Shown one piece after another: positions 9,328 to 20,258 of a DNA stretch of 47,066 bases. Location of the stretch: NCBI RefSeq assembly GCF_007992195.1, contig NZ_BJZU01000012.1:1-47066 (forward strand), in the 5' to 3' direction. The stretch's first letter is position 1. Every line of letters begins with the position of its first letter. This stretch comes from Methylobacterium oxalidis. GTDB lineage: Bacteria > Pseudomonadota > Alphaproteobacteria > Rhizobiales > Beijerinckiaceae. The notes under the pieces were generated by a model. That model made no database searches. It saw only the letters and a list, made by a program, of their open reading frames with translations, and was not told the DNA's origin. The position numbers and the translations under genes were made by a program.

Positions 9328-9885
9328 TCAGTGGAACAGGTGGAGGGCGTGCGGCGCGAAGTAGCCGAAGCCGAGGAGGGCAGCGCCCACGAGCCCGAGC
9401 AGACCGCCCGCGAAGACGAGCGCGACCACGCCCGTGATCACCTCCGCCGAGGCCAGCACGATGCCGATCTGGAAGGCCGCCGAGGCCAGCTCGTAATGGT
9501 GGTAGCGCTCGAGCGCGAGGTCGCGCTTCTCCTGCGCGGCCTGCGCCTTGGCCGACAGCTCCTTGCGGCCCTCGCCCGTGGCGGGCTCCGATTCCCAGCG
9601 GGCGAGCGTCTTCGCCCACTCGGCGCGCTTGGCCTGCACGGCCTCGGCATTGGTGCCGGGCGGCAGCAGCGCCACCATCTCGTCGACGGTCTTCACCGTG
9701 GTGCTGCGGATGGTGCGGGCCTGGAAATAGGCCCAGAGGTTCGACGCCTCGATGTTGGCGCCGAGCGCGTCCGTCTGCGCGGCCTTGCCCAGCGTCTCGC
9801 TGAAGGCGAGGAACAGCGCCAGGACCGAGATGAGCAGCGCGACGCGCTTGTTGGACCCCTCGACCGCCCCGTGACCACCCGACAT
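9328..9885 (-). CDS. DUF4337 family membrane protein
   Basis: 185 residues matching the DUF4337 pattern: an N-terminal transmembrane helix (VALLISVLALFLAFSETLGKAAQTDAL), the NLWAYFQARTIRST motif, a long charged coiled-coil-like middle (about 75-130, including KTLARWESEP and RYHHYELASAAFQIG), and two C-terminal membrane helices. The function of the family is unknown; the motif after helix 1 is its hallmark. It lies upstream of the PsiE-like gene on the same strand, 121 bp apart, so the two may be cotranscribed, but no ribosome-site coupling supports this. Confidence 0.82.
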   Translation of the reverse strand: MSGGHGAVEGSNKRVALLISVLALFLAFSETLGKAAQTDALGANIEASNLWAYFQARTIRSTTVKTVDEMVALLPPGTNAEAVQAKRAEWAKTLARWESEPATGEGRKELSAKAQAAQEKRDLALERYHHYELASAAFQIGIVLASAEVITGVVALVFAGGLLGLVGAALLGFGYFAPHALHLFH

Positions 9886-9998
9886 GCTCTGAGCCCCCGT
9901 TGATTCGTCGGGGCGGAGTCACAGCCTATCCGGGGCCCGGAGGCAATGCGGCAGAGCTCGCGGCCGGGCGCGGGCAACGCTTTCTGGAGATCGGACCG

Positions 9999-10745
9999 AT
10001 GCGGCTGCAGATTCTCGGGTGCGGGGACGCCTTCGGCTCGGGCGGGCGCTTCAACACCTGCTTCCACGTGAGCCCGGAGGGGAGCGGCGGGAGATCCGCC
10101 TTCCTGATCGATTGCGGCGCCTCGAGCCTCATCGCCATGCGCCGCTTCGGCGTCGACCCGAACGGGATCGACGCGGTGTTCCTGACCCATCTCCACGGCG
10201 ACCATTTCGGCGGCCTGCCCTGGCTGATCCTCGACGCTCAGCTCGTGAGCCGGCGCACGAAGCCGCTCGTGATCGCCGGCCCGCGCGGCACGGGCGCGCG
10301 GCTCGCCGCCGCGATGGAGGCGCTGTTTCCGGGCTCCGGCACGGCGCAGCGCGCCTTCCCGGTGGAGATCGTCGAGATCGCGGCGGGCCTGCGTTCCGAG
10401 GTCGTCGGTGCCGGCGTGACGCCGTTCTCCATGAGCCACCCGTCCGGCGCGCCCTCGCTCGGCCTGCGGATCGAGGCCGGCGGCCGGACCGTGAGCTACA
10501 CCGGCGACACCGAGTGGGTGGAGGATCTGATCCCGCTCGGGCGCGAGGCCGACCTGATGATCGCGGAGGGCTACACGGTGGAGCGGCCGGTCAAGTTTCA
10601 CCTGAACTGGGCGACGCTCGCCGCGCGCCTGCCCGAGATCCGGCCGAAGCGCCTCGTGCTCACGCACATGAGCCCGGAGATGATCGCGCACGACCCCGCC
10701 GGCCGCTACGTGGCGGCCGAGGACGGGATGGTGCTGGAGATCTGA
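9999..10745 (+). CDS. MBL-fold metallo-hydrolase, RNase Z-like
   Basis: 248-residue metallo-beta-lactamase-fold hydrolase. The metal motif HLHGDHFGG is at about residue 64; later ligands are in SHPSG and YTGDTEW, and the C-terminal LTHMSPEM segment supplies the last histidine. The N-terminus LQILGCGDAFGSGGRFNT is typical of the RNase Z/ElaC-like branch, which processes tRNA 3' ends or phosphodiesters, but the long exosite of true RNase Z is not visible, so the substrate is open. The ATG at 9999 follows TGGAGA; the upstream frame has no ribosome site. It ends 4 bp from the stop of convergent hemA. Confidence 0.85.
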   Translation: MRLQILGCGDAFGSGGRFNTCFHVSPEGSGGRSAFLIDCGASSLIAMRRFGVDPNGIDAVFLTHLHGDHFGGLPWLILDAQLVSRRTKPLVIAGPRGTGARLAAAMEALFPGSGTAQRAFPVEIVEIAAGLRSEVVGAGVTPFSMSHPSGAPSLGLRIEAGGRTVSYTGDTEWVEDLIPLGREADLMIAEGYTVERPVKFHLNWATLAARLPEIRPKRLVLTHMSPEMIAHDPAGRYVAAEDGMVLEI

Positions 10746-10748
10746 GCC

Positions 10749-12035
10749 CTACTCCGCCGCCTCGACGAAGACGGTGCCGGCCCGCGGCAGGTCGAGGGTG
10801 TCCCAGGTCTCGGCCAGCGCCGCGGTGAGGCGGGCGATGCTCGCCTCGTCGTGGAAGGGCGAGGGGGTGATGCGCAGGCGCTCGGTGCCGCGCGGCACGG
10901 TCGGGTAGTTGATCGGCTGGATGTAGATGGCGTGCCGCTCCAGGAGGTGGTCGGCCGCCGCCTTGCACAGCTCGGCGTCGCCCACCATCACGGGCACGAT
11001 GTGCGTCTCGGTATGCAGCACGGGCAGGCCGGCGGCCTCCAGCGCCGCCTTGGTGCGGGCGGCCTGGCGCTGGTGCGCCGCGCGCTCGGTCTGCGAGCGC
11101 TTCAGGTAGCGCACGGAGGCGCGCGCCGCCGCGGCGATGGCCGGCGGCAGGGCGGTGGTGAAGATGAAGCCCGCCGCGTGGCTGCGCACGGCGTCGCAGA
11201 CCAGGCTCGAGCCCGTGATGTAGCCGCCGACGCAGCCGAAGCCCTTGGCGAGCGTGCCCTCGATCACGTCGACCCGGTGCATCACGCCGTCGCGCTCGGC
11301 GATGCCGGCGCCGCGCTCGCCGTAGAGGCCCACGGCGTGCACCTCGTCGAGGTAGGTCATGGCGCCGTAGCGGTCGGCGAGGTCGCAGATCTTCCCGATC
11401 GGCGCGACGTCGCCGTCCATCGAGTAGACGCTCTCGAAGACGATCAGCTTGGGCCGGTCGCCGGCCGCGATCAGCAGTTCCTCAAGATGCGCGAGGTCGT
11501 TGTGACGGAAGACGCGCTTCTCGCATCCCGAGTGGCGCACGCCCTCGATCATCGAGTTGTGGTTGTAGGCGTCCGACAGGATCAGGCAGTTCGGGATGAG
11601 CTTGGCGATCGTCGAGATGCCGGCCTGGTTCGAGACGTAGCCCGAGGTGAAGACGAGGCCCGCCTCCTTGCCGTGGAGGTCGGCGAGCTCGCGCTCGAGG
11701 TCGACCAGCGGCGAGGTGTTGCCCGCGATGTTGCGGGTGCCGCCCGCGCCGACGCCGCAGCGCTCGGCCGTGCGCGTCATGGCGCCCACCACCTCGGGGT
11801 GCTGGCCCATGCCGAGGTAGTCGTTCGAGCACCAGACCGTGATCTCGCGGACCGAGCCGTCGGGCTTGCGCCAGTTCGCGGTGGGGAAGCGGCCGGCGAT
11901 GCGCTCGATGTCGGCGAAGACGCGGTAGCGGCGCTCGCCGTGGAGCCGGTCGAGCGCGGCGCGGAAATGGCCCTCGTAATCGGTCCTGCTGCCTGGCGCG
12001 GGGGTCGTGGCGGTGAGCGTCGTGTGCGCGGGCAT
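10749..12035 (-). CDS. hemA: 5-aminolevulinate synthase (C4/Shemin pathway)
   Basis: Condenses glycine and succinyl-CoA to 5-aminolevulinate, the first step of tetrapyrrole synthesis in alphaproteobacteria; hemE and hemJ later in the pathway also lie in this window. 428 residues. Recognisable parts: [23 protein letters not shown] near the N-terminus, [33 protein letters not shown], and the PLP lysine in [14 protein letters not shown] (about residue 262). The C-terminus has the [18 protein letters not shown] motif. The ATG at 12035 is chosen; an in-frame ATG at 12092 would add 19 residues and neither ribosome site is strong. The 378-bp upstream region is described separately. Confidence 0.93.
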   Translation of the reverse strand: MPAHTTLTATTPAPGSRTDYEGHFRAALDRLHGERRYRVFADIERIAGRFPTANWRKPDGSVREITVWCSNDYLGMGQHPEVVGAMTRTAERCGVGAGGTRNIAGNTSPLVDLERELADLHGKEAGLVFTSGYVSNQAGISTIAKLIPNCLILSDAYNHNSMIEGVRHSGCEKRVFRHNDLAHLEELLIAAGDRPKLIVFESVYSMDGDVAPIGKICDLADRYGAMTYLDEVHAVGLYGERGAGIAERDGVMHRVDVIEGTLAKGFGCVGGYITGSSLVCDAVRSHAAGFIFTTALPPAIAAAARASVRYLKRSQTERAAHQRQAARTKAALEAAGLPVLHTETHIVPVMVGDAELCKAAADHLLERHAIYIQPINYPTVPRGTERLRITPSPFHDEASIARLTAALAETWDTLDLPRAGTVFVEAAE

Positions 12036-12413
12036 CCGGTTCAAAGGCTCGTCCTTCGCGTGGCTGACCGGGTTCCGCACGGCTGGTCCCATCGGCTGGT
12101 CCCAAGGCGGCCCGGGGCGGTATCGTCGAGGAGGGCCCGCTCGTCCGAGCCCGCGGCGCGGGCGACCTTGGGATTCAAGGCCCAGCCCGATCTCGCATCA
12201 GGGTGAGGGTGTTTCCTTAAGCGACCGTCTTGGAGGGCGGCGTCTCGCAGAGGAAGATACAGGCGGATTTGGAATCGGTTCAAGGTGCCTTCCGGCATCC
12301 CTGCTTTGCACCTTTCGGCAGGGTGGGGCAAAGGGCGGCGCGGCTCTGGCGACGATGGGTCGCGTCCGTCGTCCGATGATGGGCCGGTTCGACGCGGCTT
12401 CGGGATCGACGGC
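12036..12413. other. Intergenic region between divergent hemA and a 57-codon gene
   Basis: No convincing gene was found in these 378 bp. Composition is less GC-rich than the neighbouring genes. It holds an imperfect inverted repeat (CTTTGCACC at 12304-12312 and GGGGCAAAG at 12325-12333, one mismatch) and a short CCTTG/CAAGG repeat near 12169. Both could be structure in a leader or binding sites for hemA control, but no regulator can be named. No FNR-type TTGAT-N4-ATCAA site was found. Confidence 0.4.
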
Positions 12414-12587
12414 ATGAACACGCGAAACGACAGCGAGCGGACCGAGCGCCTCAAGGCGGCGCTCCGGGACAACCTGCGGCGCCGCAAGGCGCAGGGGCGC
12501 GGTCGGGCTGAGACGCAGGCGGGGGCCGAAGGGACCGGCCCGAGCGGCCGGCGGGACGCGGGGACGGAGCCGGGCGAGCGCTCCTGA
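12414..12587 (+). CDS. Small basic protein of unknown function upstream of murA
   Basis: 57 residues. The N-terminal half is a highly charged amphipathic helix (RTERLKAALRDNLRRRKAQGRGR) and the C-terminal half is low-complexity and rich in G, R and E. Small proteins with an RLKxALRxNLKRRKxQxR core encoded just before murA are common in Hyphomicrobiales, which is why I call it a gene despite its size; this is from memory of such neighbourhoods. No ribosome site is obvious. Function unknown; the basic helix could bind nucleic acid or membrane. Confidence 0.7.
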   Translation: MNTRNDSERTERLKAALRDNLRRRKAQGRGRAETQAGAEGTGPSGRRDAGTEPGERS

Positions 12588-12750
12588 GCGGCCGCGCGGA
12601 ACGAACGAACCCGTCCCGATTCCGCCAAAACTCGCCTATACGTGGCCGTAACGCACGGGGCGCGCCGGAGAGCGGGCGCCCTTCTCAGGGGAATGAGCGG
12701 CGCACGTGACGGAGCCCGAGGACGGGCCGCGGGCGCGCGAGAGGACTGGA

Positions 12751-14040
<1,290 letters not shown>

Positions 14041-14138
14041 GGGCCCGCGGCGGTTGCCGGACGGGGAACGCGCCGCTACCTACCGGCCGAACCTCGTCCC
14101 CCGCGCGGGCCCCTCGCGCCGAGAAGCACAGCCGCATC

Positions 14139-14600
14139 ATGGAGCTCCTGAAGCTCGCCGCCCTCGATCCCGAGGATCTCACCGTCATCTCGGCCCACCT
14201 GCAGGACGCGGTCCTGCGGGCGGGCGACCTGACCTACCTGGCCGCCGAGCACCGGTTCGTCCTGGCGGTGCGCCGCTTCGACTGGTCGGCGCCGGCGGGC
14301 GAGCCGCCGCGCCGCCGCCTCGCGGGCGTGCATTTCGAGCGGGTGCTCGGCGTGCGCACCCGCGGCCTCCGGCCGGGGCAGGCTCCGGACACGGTGCTGA
14401 GCCTCCTCGCCGTCACCTTCGAGCCGAGTGACGCCCCCTCCGGCTGCGTCACCCTGGTCTTCGCGGGCGGCGCCGCCATCCGCCTCGACGTCGAGTGCGT
14501 CGAGGTGCGGCTGAAGGACCTCGGGCCGGTCTGGGAGGCGGAAGCGCGGCCGGCCCACGACCCCGACGGCGTTCGCGCCCTCGACGCGCCCGCGCCCTGA
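14139..14600 (+). CDS. DUF2948 family protein
   Basis: 153 residues matching the alphaproteobacterial DUF2948 family: ELLKLAALDPEDLTVISAHLQDAV at the N-terminus, then RRFDWSA, a LAGVHFERVLGVRTRG strand, and near the C-terminus FAGGAAIRLDVECVEVRLKDLG. Function is unknown. It sits between murA and hisD, a conserved order in Hyphomicrobiales, which suggests cotranscription rather than a shared pathway. No signal peptide or membrane helix is present. Confidence 0.88.
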   Translation: MELLKLAALDPEDLTVISAHLQDAVLRAGDLTYLAAEHRFVLAVRRFDWSAPAGEPPRRRLAGVHFERVLGVRTRGLRPGQAPDTVLSLLAVTFEPSDAPSGCVTLVFAGGAAIRLDVECVEVRLKDLGPVWEAEARPAHDPDGVRALDAPAP

Positions 14601-14640
14601 GGCGCGCCCCGACCCCCCCGACAGAACGGCCGCACGCCCG

Positions 14641-15936
14641 ATGATCCGCCTCGACAGCACGCATCCCGATTTCGCGCAGGACTTCGCGCGGCTCCTCACC
14701 GTCAAGCGCGAGATCTCGGAGGACGTCGACGAGACCGTGCGCGGCATCATCGCGGGCGTGATCGCCGGGGGCGATTCGGCACTCGTCGACTACACCTGCC
14801 GCTTCGACCGGCTCGGCGCGGACTTCTCCGCCGACCGCCTCGCGGTGACGCGGGCCGAGGTCGACGCGGCCCTCGACGCCTGCCCGCGGGAGGCCCTCGA
14901 CGCCCTGACGCTCGCCGCCGAGCGGATCGAGACCTTCCACCGGGCCCAGGTGCCGGGCGACCACCTCGCCACCGACGCCCTCGGCGTCACCGCGGGCTGG
15001 CGCTGGACATCCCTCGAATCGGTCGGCCTCTACGTGCCGGGCGGCACCGCGAGCTATCCCTCCTCGGTGCTGATGAACGCCGTGCCCGCCCGCGTCGCCG
15101 GGGTGCCGCGCCTCGTCATGGTGGTGCCGACCCCGGACGGGCAGCTCAACCCCCTGGTGCTCGCCGCCGCCCGCATCTCGGGCGTCGACGAGATCTACCG
15201 CGTCGGCGGCGCGCAGGCGGTCGCGGCGCTCGCCTACGGCACCGAGACGATCGCGCCGGTGGCCAAGATCGTCGGCCCCGGCAACGCCTGGGTGGCCGCG
15301 GCCAAGCGGCGGGTGTTCGGGCAGGTCGGCATCGACATGATCGCCGGCCCCTCGGAGGTGCTGATCCTGGCGGACGGCCACGCCAACCCGGACTGGATCG
15401 CCGCCGACCTCCTCGCGCAGGCCGAGCACGACACCGCCGCCCAGGCGATCCTGATCACCGACAGCGCCGAGTTCGCCGCGGCCGCGGAAGGCGCGGTGGA
15501 GCGGGCGCTGGCGACCCTGCCGCGGGCCGAGATCGCCCGGGCGAGCTGGCGCGACTACGGAGCGATCATCCGCGTGCGCGACTTCGACGAGGCAGTGCCC
15601 CTCGTCGACCGGCTGGCGCCGGAGCACCTGGAGATCGAGACCGCGGACGCCGAGGCGCTCGCCGCCAAGGTGCGCAATGCGGGCGCGATCTTCCTCGGCT
15701 CGCACACGCCGGAGGCGATCGGCGACTATGTCGGCGGCCCGAACCACGTGCTGCCCACCGCCCGCTCGGCCCGGTTCTCCTCCGGCCTCGGCGTGCTCGA
15801 CTTCATGAAGCGCACCACCATCCTGCGCTGCGACGCCGAGGCGCTGCGGGCGATCGGGCCGGCCGCCGTCGCGCTCGGCCGATCCGAGGGGCTGGAGGGC
15901 CACGCCCGCTCCGTCGCGATCCGCCTGAACCTGTGA
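14641..15936 (+). CDS. hisD: Histidinol dehydrogenase
   Basis: Last two oxidations of histidine synthesis (L-histidinol to L-histidine, NAD and Zn dependent). 431 residues, normal length. The signature [15 protein letters not shown] is followed by [13 protein letters not shown] (zinc and catalytic region), and the C-terminus carries [19 protein letters not shown] and [13 protein letters not shown]. It starts 40 bp after the DUF2948 gene. Other his genes in the window (hisG, hisZ, hisS) are 27 kb away, so histidine genes are scattered as usual in this class. Confidence 0.97.
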   Translation: MIRLDSTHPDFAQDFARLLTVKREISEDVDETVRGIIAGVIAGGDSALVDYTCRFDRLGADFSADRLAVTRAEVDAALDACPREALDALTLAAERIETFHRAQVPGDHLATDALGVTAGWRWTSLESVGLYVPGGTASYPSSVLMNAVPARVAGVPRLVMVVPTPDGQLNPLVLAAARISGVDEIYRVGGAQAVAALAYGTETIAPVAKIVGPGNAWVAAAKRRVFGQVGIDMIAGPSEVLILADGHANPDWIAADLLAQAEHDTAAQAILITDSAEFAAAAEGAVERALATLPRAEIARASWRDYGAIIRVRDFDEAVPLVDRLAPEHLEIETADAEALAAKVRNAGAIFLGSHTPEAIGDYVGGPNHVLPTARSARFSSGLGVLDFMKRTTILRCDAEALRAIGPAAVALGRSEGLEGHARSVAIRLNL

Positions 15937-16036
15937 TACCAGCGAGCGCGAGCACCGTGACGACGGGATGATCGACGTCCGGGCGAGGTCCTGGGCCGTC
16001 GGGACGACGACCGGCGCGGAGGGGGGAAGCGTCCGC

Positions 16037-16519
16037 ATGGCCAGCGAAGCGAAGGGGGCGAACCGGCTGACGGCCGTCAAACTCTGCGAGGATTCGATCG
16101 GCCGGGGCAATCCCGACCAGGAGCACGAGCGCGCCATCGCGATCTTCGACATCCTGGAGGACAACCACTTCGCGATTCCCGGCCGCGAGGGGCCCTACGC
16201 GCTCAAACTCGGCCTCGTCGAGAACAAGCTCTCCTTCGCCATCTCGACGCCCGCGGGCGAGCCCGTGATCACCCACCTGCTCTCGCTGACGCCGTTCCGG
16301 CGCGTGATCCGCGACTACGAGATGATCTGCGAGAGCTACTACAACGCGATCCGCACCGCCTCGCCGACCCAGATCGAGGCGATCGACATGGGCCGCCGCG
16401 GGCTGCACAACGAGGCCTCGGAGACTCTGAAGCAGCGCCTCGAGGGCAAGGTCGAGCTCGACCACGACACGGCGCGCCGCCTCTTCACCCTCATCTTCGC
16501 CCTGCACTGGAAGGGCTGA
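16037..16519 (+). CDS. UPF0262 family protein
   Basis: 160 residues, the usual size of UPF0262, a family found almost only in Alphaproteobacteria. Key segments are [64 protein letters not shown] and the C-terminal [13 protein letters not shown]. The ATG at 16037 fits the family N-terminus; the longer in-frame start at 15968 adds an unconserved stretch. Function unknown. It lies between hisD and a phosphatase gene, the order seen in relatives. Confidence 0.92.
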   Translation: MASEAKGANRLTAVKLCEDSIGRGNPDQEHERAIAIFDILEDNHFAIPGREGPYALKLGLVENKLSFAISTPAGEPVITHLLSLTPFRRVIRDYEMICESYYNAIRTASPTQIEAIDMGRRGLHNEASETLKQRLEGKVELDHDTARRLFTLIFALHWKG

Positions 16520-16585
16520 GCCGCGTGACGACGCCGGAGCCCCGGCACGATCCGCGCGCCGCCCGGACCTGAGGCCGCGCCCGCG

Positions 16586-17044
16586 ATGGACGGGATCGGC
16601 CCGAAGAAGAAACGGGTGCAGTCCGCCCTGTTCATGTGCAACTACAACGCCGTGCGCTCGCTCGCGGCGGAGGCGATCGCGCGCCACTACTTCGGCAAGT
16701 CGGTCTACATCCAGTCGGCGGGCGTGCGCTCGGGCGAGCCGGCCGACCCCTTCATGATCGCCGCCCTCGACGAGATCGGCATCGACGCCGCGCGCCACAG
16801 GCCGCGCACCCTCGCGCAGCTCGAGGAGTGGGAGGGGCTGAACTTCGACCTCATCGTCACCCTCGCACCCGAGGCCCACCACGCGGCGCTGGAGCTGACC
16901 CGGACGCTCGCGGCGGACGTGGAGTACTGGCCGACGCCAGACCCGACCATCCTGCAGGAGGGCAGCCGCGAGCAGCGCCTCGACGGCTACCGGGACGTGC
17001 GCGACGGCCTGATCTTCCGCATCAAGAGCCGGCTGAAGGGCTGA
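16586..17044 (+). CDS. Low-molecular-weight protein tyrosine phosphatase-like (ArsC-fold) protein
   Basis: 152 residues. The P-loop C-x5-R motif is at the N-terminus (FMCNYNAVRS), and the late catalytic Asp-Pro is in WPTPDPT, so both catalytic elements of the LMW-PTP/arsenate-reductase fold are present. The N-terminal GPKKKRVQSALF and the long charged C-terminus fit the alphaproteobacterial branch found after hisD and UPF0262. Phosphotyrosine versus arsenate substrate is not determined. Its last 23 bp overlap the 3' end of the convergent NlpC/P60 gene. Confidence 0.9.
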   Translation: MDGIGPKKKRVQSALFMCNYNAVRSLAAEAIARHYFGKSVYIQSAGVRSGEPADPFMIAALDEIGIDAARHRPRTLAQLEEWEGLNFDLIVTLAPEAHHAALELTRTLAADVEYWPTPDPTILQEGSREQRLDGYRDVRDGLIFRIKSRLKG

Positions 17045-17894
17045 TCCGGCGCAAGGACGTCACGGGCCCGTAGCTGTTCTCCCGGATGCGCGCGACGGCG
17101 GCCGCGAGGGGCTCCACCGCCACGGCCATGTGGTGCCCGTTGGCGTGGATCAGCCGCCCGGCGTCGAGCATCATCCCGACATGGCCGCGCCAGAACACGA
17201 GGTCGCCCCGCCGCAGGCCCCCGAGATCGTCGAGGGGAAGGGGCTGGCCGAGGGCGCGCTCCTGCTGGTCGGTGTCGCGCGGGCAGGCGAGGCCGGCGAG
17301 TTCCAGCGCGAGCTGCACGAGGCCCGAGCAGTCGAGGCCGAGGCTGGTGCGGCCGCCCCAGAGATAGGGCGTGCCGACGAGCCGCTCGGCGGTTCCGGCG
17401 GCGTCGGGCTCCCGCCAGCCGACCGGCTCGCAATGGGGCGCGAAGACGAAACTTCCGTCCGCGAGCCGCAGGTAGTCGCCCTCCCGCCCCTCCGCCGCCA
17501 GGGCGGAGCCGAGGCCGAGATGGCCGCGGTTCGGCCGTTTCAGGTCGGGCGCCGGGTAGAGGAAGGTGCGCAGCGCCCGTACCCGGTGGGTCGGCGCTGG
17601 CTCCGCCGCGCCGACCGCCTCCGCCGGCAGGTAGCCGACGTAGCCGTCATGGGCGAGCTGGACGTAGGCGAAGCCGTCCTTGACCTCGTACACGCTCACC
17701 GCGTCGCCCATCACCGCCTCGGTGTCGATGCCGGAATTTAGGCGCGGTGTCCGCCGCAGCGGCGCCGAGGGCACGCGCACGCGCCCGGGCGCGCCCGCCA
17801 CGAAGCGCTCGGCCTCCACGAGGCCCTCGAGCGCGATGTCGGCGAGGTCGGGCCGGGCCGGGGTCAGGCGCGGGTCGCGGGCGGGGTGCGTCAT
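17022..17894 (-). CDS. NlpC/P60 family peptidase with SH3 domains
   Basis: 290 residues. One SH3-like domain covers about 38-95 (GDAVSVYEVKDGFAYVQL, GYVGYLP); a second segment at about 105-155 resembles another. The C-terminal NlpC/P60 domain has the catalytic Cys in GLDCSGLVQLAL (about residue 190), the His in GHVGMML and a later IHANGHH. The family cleaves peptide stems of peptidoglycan (gamma-D-Glu to diamino acid bonds). There is no signal peptide, which is usual for the alphaproteobacterial form; the enzyme may work on recycled muropeptides, but that is inference. The 3' end overlaps the phosphatase gene. Confidence 0.93.
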   Translation of the reverse strand: MTHPARDPRLTPARPDLADIALEGLVEAERFVAGAPGRVRVPSAPLRRTPRLNSGIDTEAVMGDAVSVYEVKDGFAYVQLAHDGYVGYLPAEAVGAAEPAPTHRVRALRTFLYPAPDLKRPNRGHLGLGSALAAEGREGDYLRLADGSFVFAPHCEPVGWREPDAAGTAERLVGTPYLWGGRTSLGLDCSGLVQLALELAGLACPRDTDQQERALGQPLPLDDLGGLRRGDLVFWRGHVGMMLDAGRLIHANGHHMAVAVEPLAAAVARIRENSYGPVTSLRRISPSAGS

Positions 17895-18110
17895 GGCCCT
17901 AGCCGTATCCCGCCGCGGCCGCGATCCGCAACAGGCGCGGCGGCCGGGCCGCGGCCTCGCGCCGCAGGTGCGGCTCCGCGGCGCCGGACCCTAACCTATG
18001 CGCTGGCGAATCCGGCAGGCTGGAACGCATCCTGCTAGGGCTTCGGCCGCTGCACTGCACGGGCGATAGGATCGCGTTCTGATGCGGTGCACAAATCGCC
18101 GCGATGGACT

Positions 18111-18488
18111 ATGTTCGTGCGGGTGACGAGTGTGAGCCGAGCCGTGAAGAAGACCCCGAAATCCCAGGCCGACCTTCCGCCGATCCGCGTGCGCCGGGAG
18201 CCGCCGACGATCGCCGAGGCGGTCTCGGCCGCGCAGGATCTCGCCGACGACGTGGATCAGCAGGTGGAGATCGCCGCCGGCCTGATCGGCCTGCCGCCGG
18301 ACGAGGTACGCCCGCACGTGCTCTCCGCCGAGCGCAAGCCGGAGCCCCGGTTCGAGCGCGCGCCGGAGCGCGTGCTAAGCGCGGGCACCCCCTCCCGCGC
18401 GCCGCGCACCGTCATCGTGGAGCGCCGCACCCGGGCTCCCGTGGTGGTGGAGCGGCGCGGCCGCCCGCCCTTCGACGGGCGGCGCTGA
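18111..18488 (+). CDS. Basic small protein of unknown function
   Basis: About 125 residues. A conserved-looking core PPIRVRREPPTIAEAVSAAQDLADDVDQQVEIAAGLIGLPPDEVRPHVL is followed by a low-complexity basic tail rich in R, E, P and V. I recognise no domain. The start is uncertain: ATG at 18111 has GATGGA before it, and in-frame GTG codons lie at 18123 and 18132. It is isolated, convergent with the SDR gene. The helical core and basic tail would suit a nucleic-acid or envelope-associated protein, but nothing shows this. Confidence 0.6.
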   Translation: MFVRVTSVSRAVKKTPKSQADLPPIRVRREPPTIAEAVSAAQDLADDVDQQVEIAAGLIGLPPDEVRPHVLSAERKPEPRFERAPERVLSAGTPSRAPRTVIVERRTRAPVVVERRGRPPFDGRR

Positions 18489-18511
18489 GGCGCCCGACCC
18501 GGGTCGAGGCG

Positions 18512-19198
18512 CTACCAGGCGAGCGTCTCGCCCCGGTAGTCGAGATAGGCGATGCCCTTGCGGCCGAGCCGGCCCTCGATCACCGAGACCAGGCCGGCGA
18601 CGCTGGTCGCCACGTCGATATCGGCCTCCGCCCCGCCCATCTCGGTGCGGACCCAGCCCGGATGCAGCACGAGGACGCCGAAGCCCGCGTCGCGGTGGCG
18701 GATCTCGAAGCTGCGTGCGTAGGTGTTGAGCGCCGCCTTGCTCGCCCGGTAGGTCTCCCAGCCGCCGTCCTCGTTGAGGGAGACGCTGCCGAGGACCGAG
18801 CTCATCAGGGCGAGCGTACCGCCCGGGCGCAGCGCGTCCGCGAAGGCGTCCGCGAAGCGGATCGGGCTGACGGCGTTCGTCAGATAGACCTGGGCGGCGA
18901 CCTCCCGCGTCACGGCGTGGAGCGGCTCGTGGGCCTGGGTGGCCACGCCTGCCACCACGAAGACCAAGTCGAAAATCTCGCCGCCGAGCCGCTCGCGGAG
19001 CGAGGCCACGGCCGCGTCGTCGTCGATGTCGACGGTCTCCACGCGGACGCCGTCGGCGGCGAGCGCGGCGAGCCCCGGGGACGGCGAGCGCTGCGTCGCC
19101 GTCACCTGCCAGCCGCGCCGGGCGAGGGCCTCCGCGAGGCCGAGGCCGAGGCCGCGCGAGGCCCCGACGATGAGCGTGCTCTTCCGGTTCTCGGGCAT
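18512..19198 (-). CDS. Short-chain dehydrogenase/reductase
   Basis: 228-residue classical SDR with the NAD(P) motif GASRGLGLGLAEAL at the N-terminus and the catalytic YRASKAAL (Y-x-x-x-K) at about residue 148; SSVLGSV supplies the catalytic serine. The arginine after the glycine loop (TQRS in strand 2) suggests NADP(H). The C-terminal HPGWVRTEMGG segment is typical of small bacterial carbonyl or csgA-like SDRs. The ATG at 19198 follows GAGGAG. Substrate unknown. Confidence 0.9.
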   Translation of the reverse strand: MPENRKSTLIVGASRGLGLGLAEALARRGWQVTATQRSPSPGLAALAADGVRVETVDIDDDAAVASLRERLGGEIFDLVFVVAGVATQAHEPLHAVTREVAAQVYLTNAVSPIRFADAFADALRPGGTLALMSSVLGSVSLNEDGGWETYRASKAALNTYARSFEIRHRDAGFGVLVLHPGWVRTEMGGAEADIDVATSVAGLVSVIEGRLGRKGIAYLDYRGETLAW

Positions 19199-19312
19199 GG
19201 TGTGGATCTCCTCAGGGGCCTGATGCCGCGCGGTGCGGCCCGATGGCGATGCAGGTGGAGCGCGCGCCGCCGCCGGGAAGCCGGGAACGCGCACTCGTCG
19301 CCGAAACCGCGC

Positions 19313-20029
19313 TCAGTCCGCTGTCTGCACCGTCCAGGTGGCGTGGCGGATGCCGGGCGCGCGGGCGAGTCCCGCCGTGACCGCGTCGAGCTCGTCCGCC
19401 TCCACCGCTGTGGCGACGAGCGTCGCCACCACCTCGACGGCGTCCTCGCCGCGCTCCACCACCTCGATGCCGCCGACCGGGTAGCTCGCCGCCTCCAGCC
19501 GCTCCACGAGGAGGTCGCGGGCGGGGCCCGCCTCCTCGGGCGCCGTCGTCACCTGGACCTCGTAGGTCGCCTCCGTGGCGCTCTCGTCGATGGGGGCCCG
19601 GTTGATGGCGTTGACGAGGGGGCGCAGCAGCGTGTTGCCGGCGAGCACCGCGACGGTGACGAACAGGGCCTCCAGCGGCAGGTCGGCCCCGGCGAAGGCG
19701 CCGACCGCGGCGGAGCACCAGAGGGTCGCGGCCGTGTTGAGGCCGCGCACGTTCATGCCCTCCTTCATGATCACGCCCGCGCCGAGGAAGCCGACGCCCG
19801 AGATCACGTAGGCCACCGTGCGGGTGCCGCCCGGCGCCCCTTCGAGCCGCATGCCGAGATCGACGAAGGCGGCGGCGCCCAGCGCCACGAGCACGTTGGT
19901 GCGCAGGCCCGCCGTGCGCTGGCGGTACTGGCGCTCCGCCCCGATCAGGGTGCCGAGCACGAAGGCGACGATCAGGCTGACCGCGGAGTTGAGGGATTCC
20001 GGGAACGGCCCGGCCAGGAGCGTCATCAT
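19313..20029 (-). CDS. MgtC/SapB family membrane protein
   Basis: 238 residues. The N-terminal half is the MgtC/SapB domain with about four helices and the motifs LIGAERQYRQRTAGLRTNVLVALG, GVGFLGAGVIMKEG and GLNTAATLWCSAAVG. The C-terminal half is a soluble ACT/ferredoxin-like region ending TWTVQTAD. Members adjust membrane energetics or Mg handling in other bacteria; its role here is not known. GGAGG lies just before the tandem ATG-ATG start. It is divergent from moxR with about 230 bp between. Confidence 0.9.
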   Translation of the reverse strand: MMTLLAGPFPESLNSAVSLIVAFVLGTLIGAERQYRQRTAGLRTNVLVALGAAAFVDLGMRLEGAPGGTRTVAYVISGVGFLGAGVIMKEGMNVRGLNTAATLWCSAAVGAFAGADLPLEALFVTVAVLAGNTLLRPLVNAINRAPIDESATEATYEVQVTTAPEEAGPARDLLVERLEAASYPVGGIEVVERGEDAVEVVATLVATAVEADELDAVTAGLARAPGIRHATWTVQTAD

Positions 20030-20258
20030 CCAGCCTCCATGTCGGCGCCGGATGACGGAACCGTGACAGCCGCGGGATCGGCCGCCGCCCTCGGGCAAAT
20101 TGACCGGGCCGCGCCAATCGATTGCGCGCGGGATTGACGCCCGCCCCGCCCTGCGGGCACACCCTTCGGATGTCTACGGGCCGCCCAAGAGCCCGTCGGG
20201 AGACGTGCAAGGAGATGTGTCGGATGCAGGTTCCGGTCCCTGCCGCGGGCGCGCGCTC

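Noticed and set aside
12201..12240. TTAA near 12216 as a CtrA site
   Set aside because: Only one half-site; the second TTAA at seven bases is missing.
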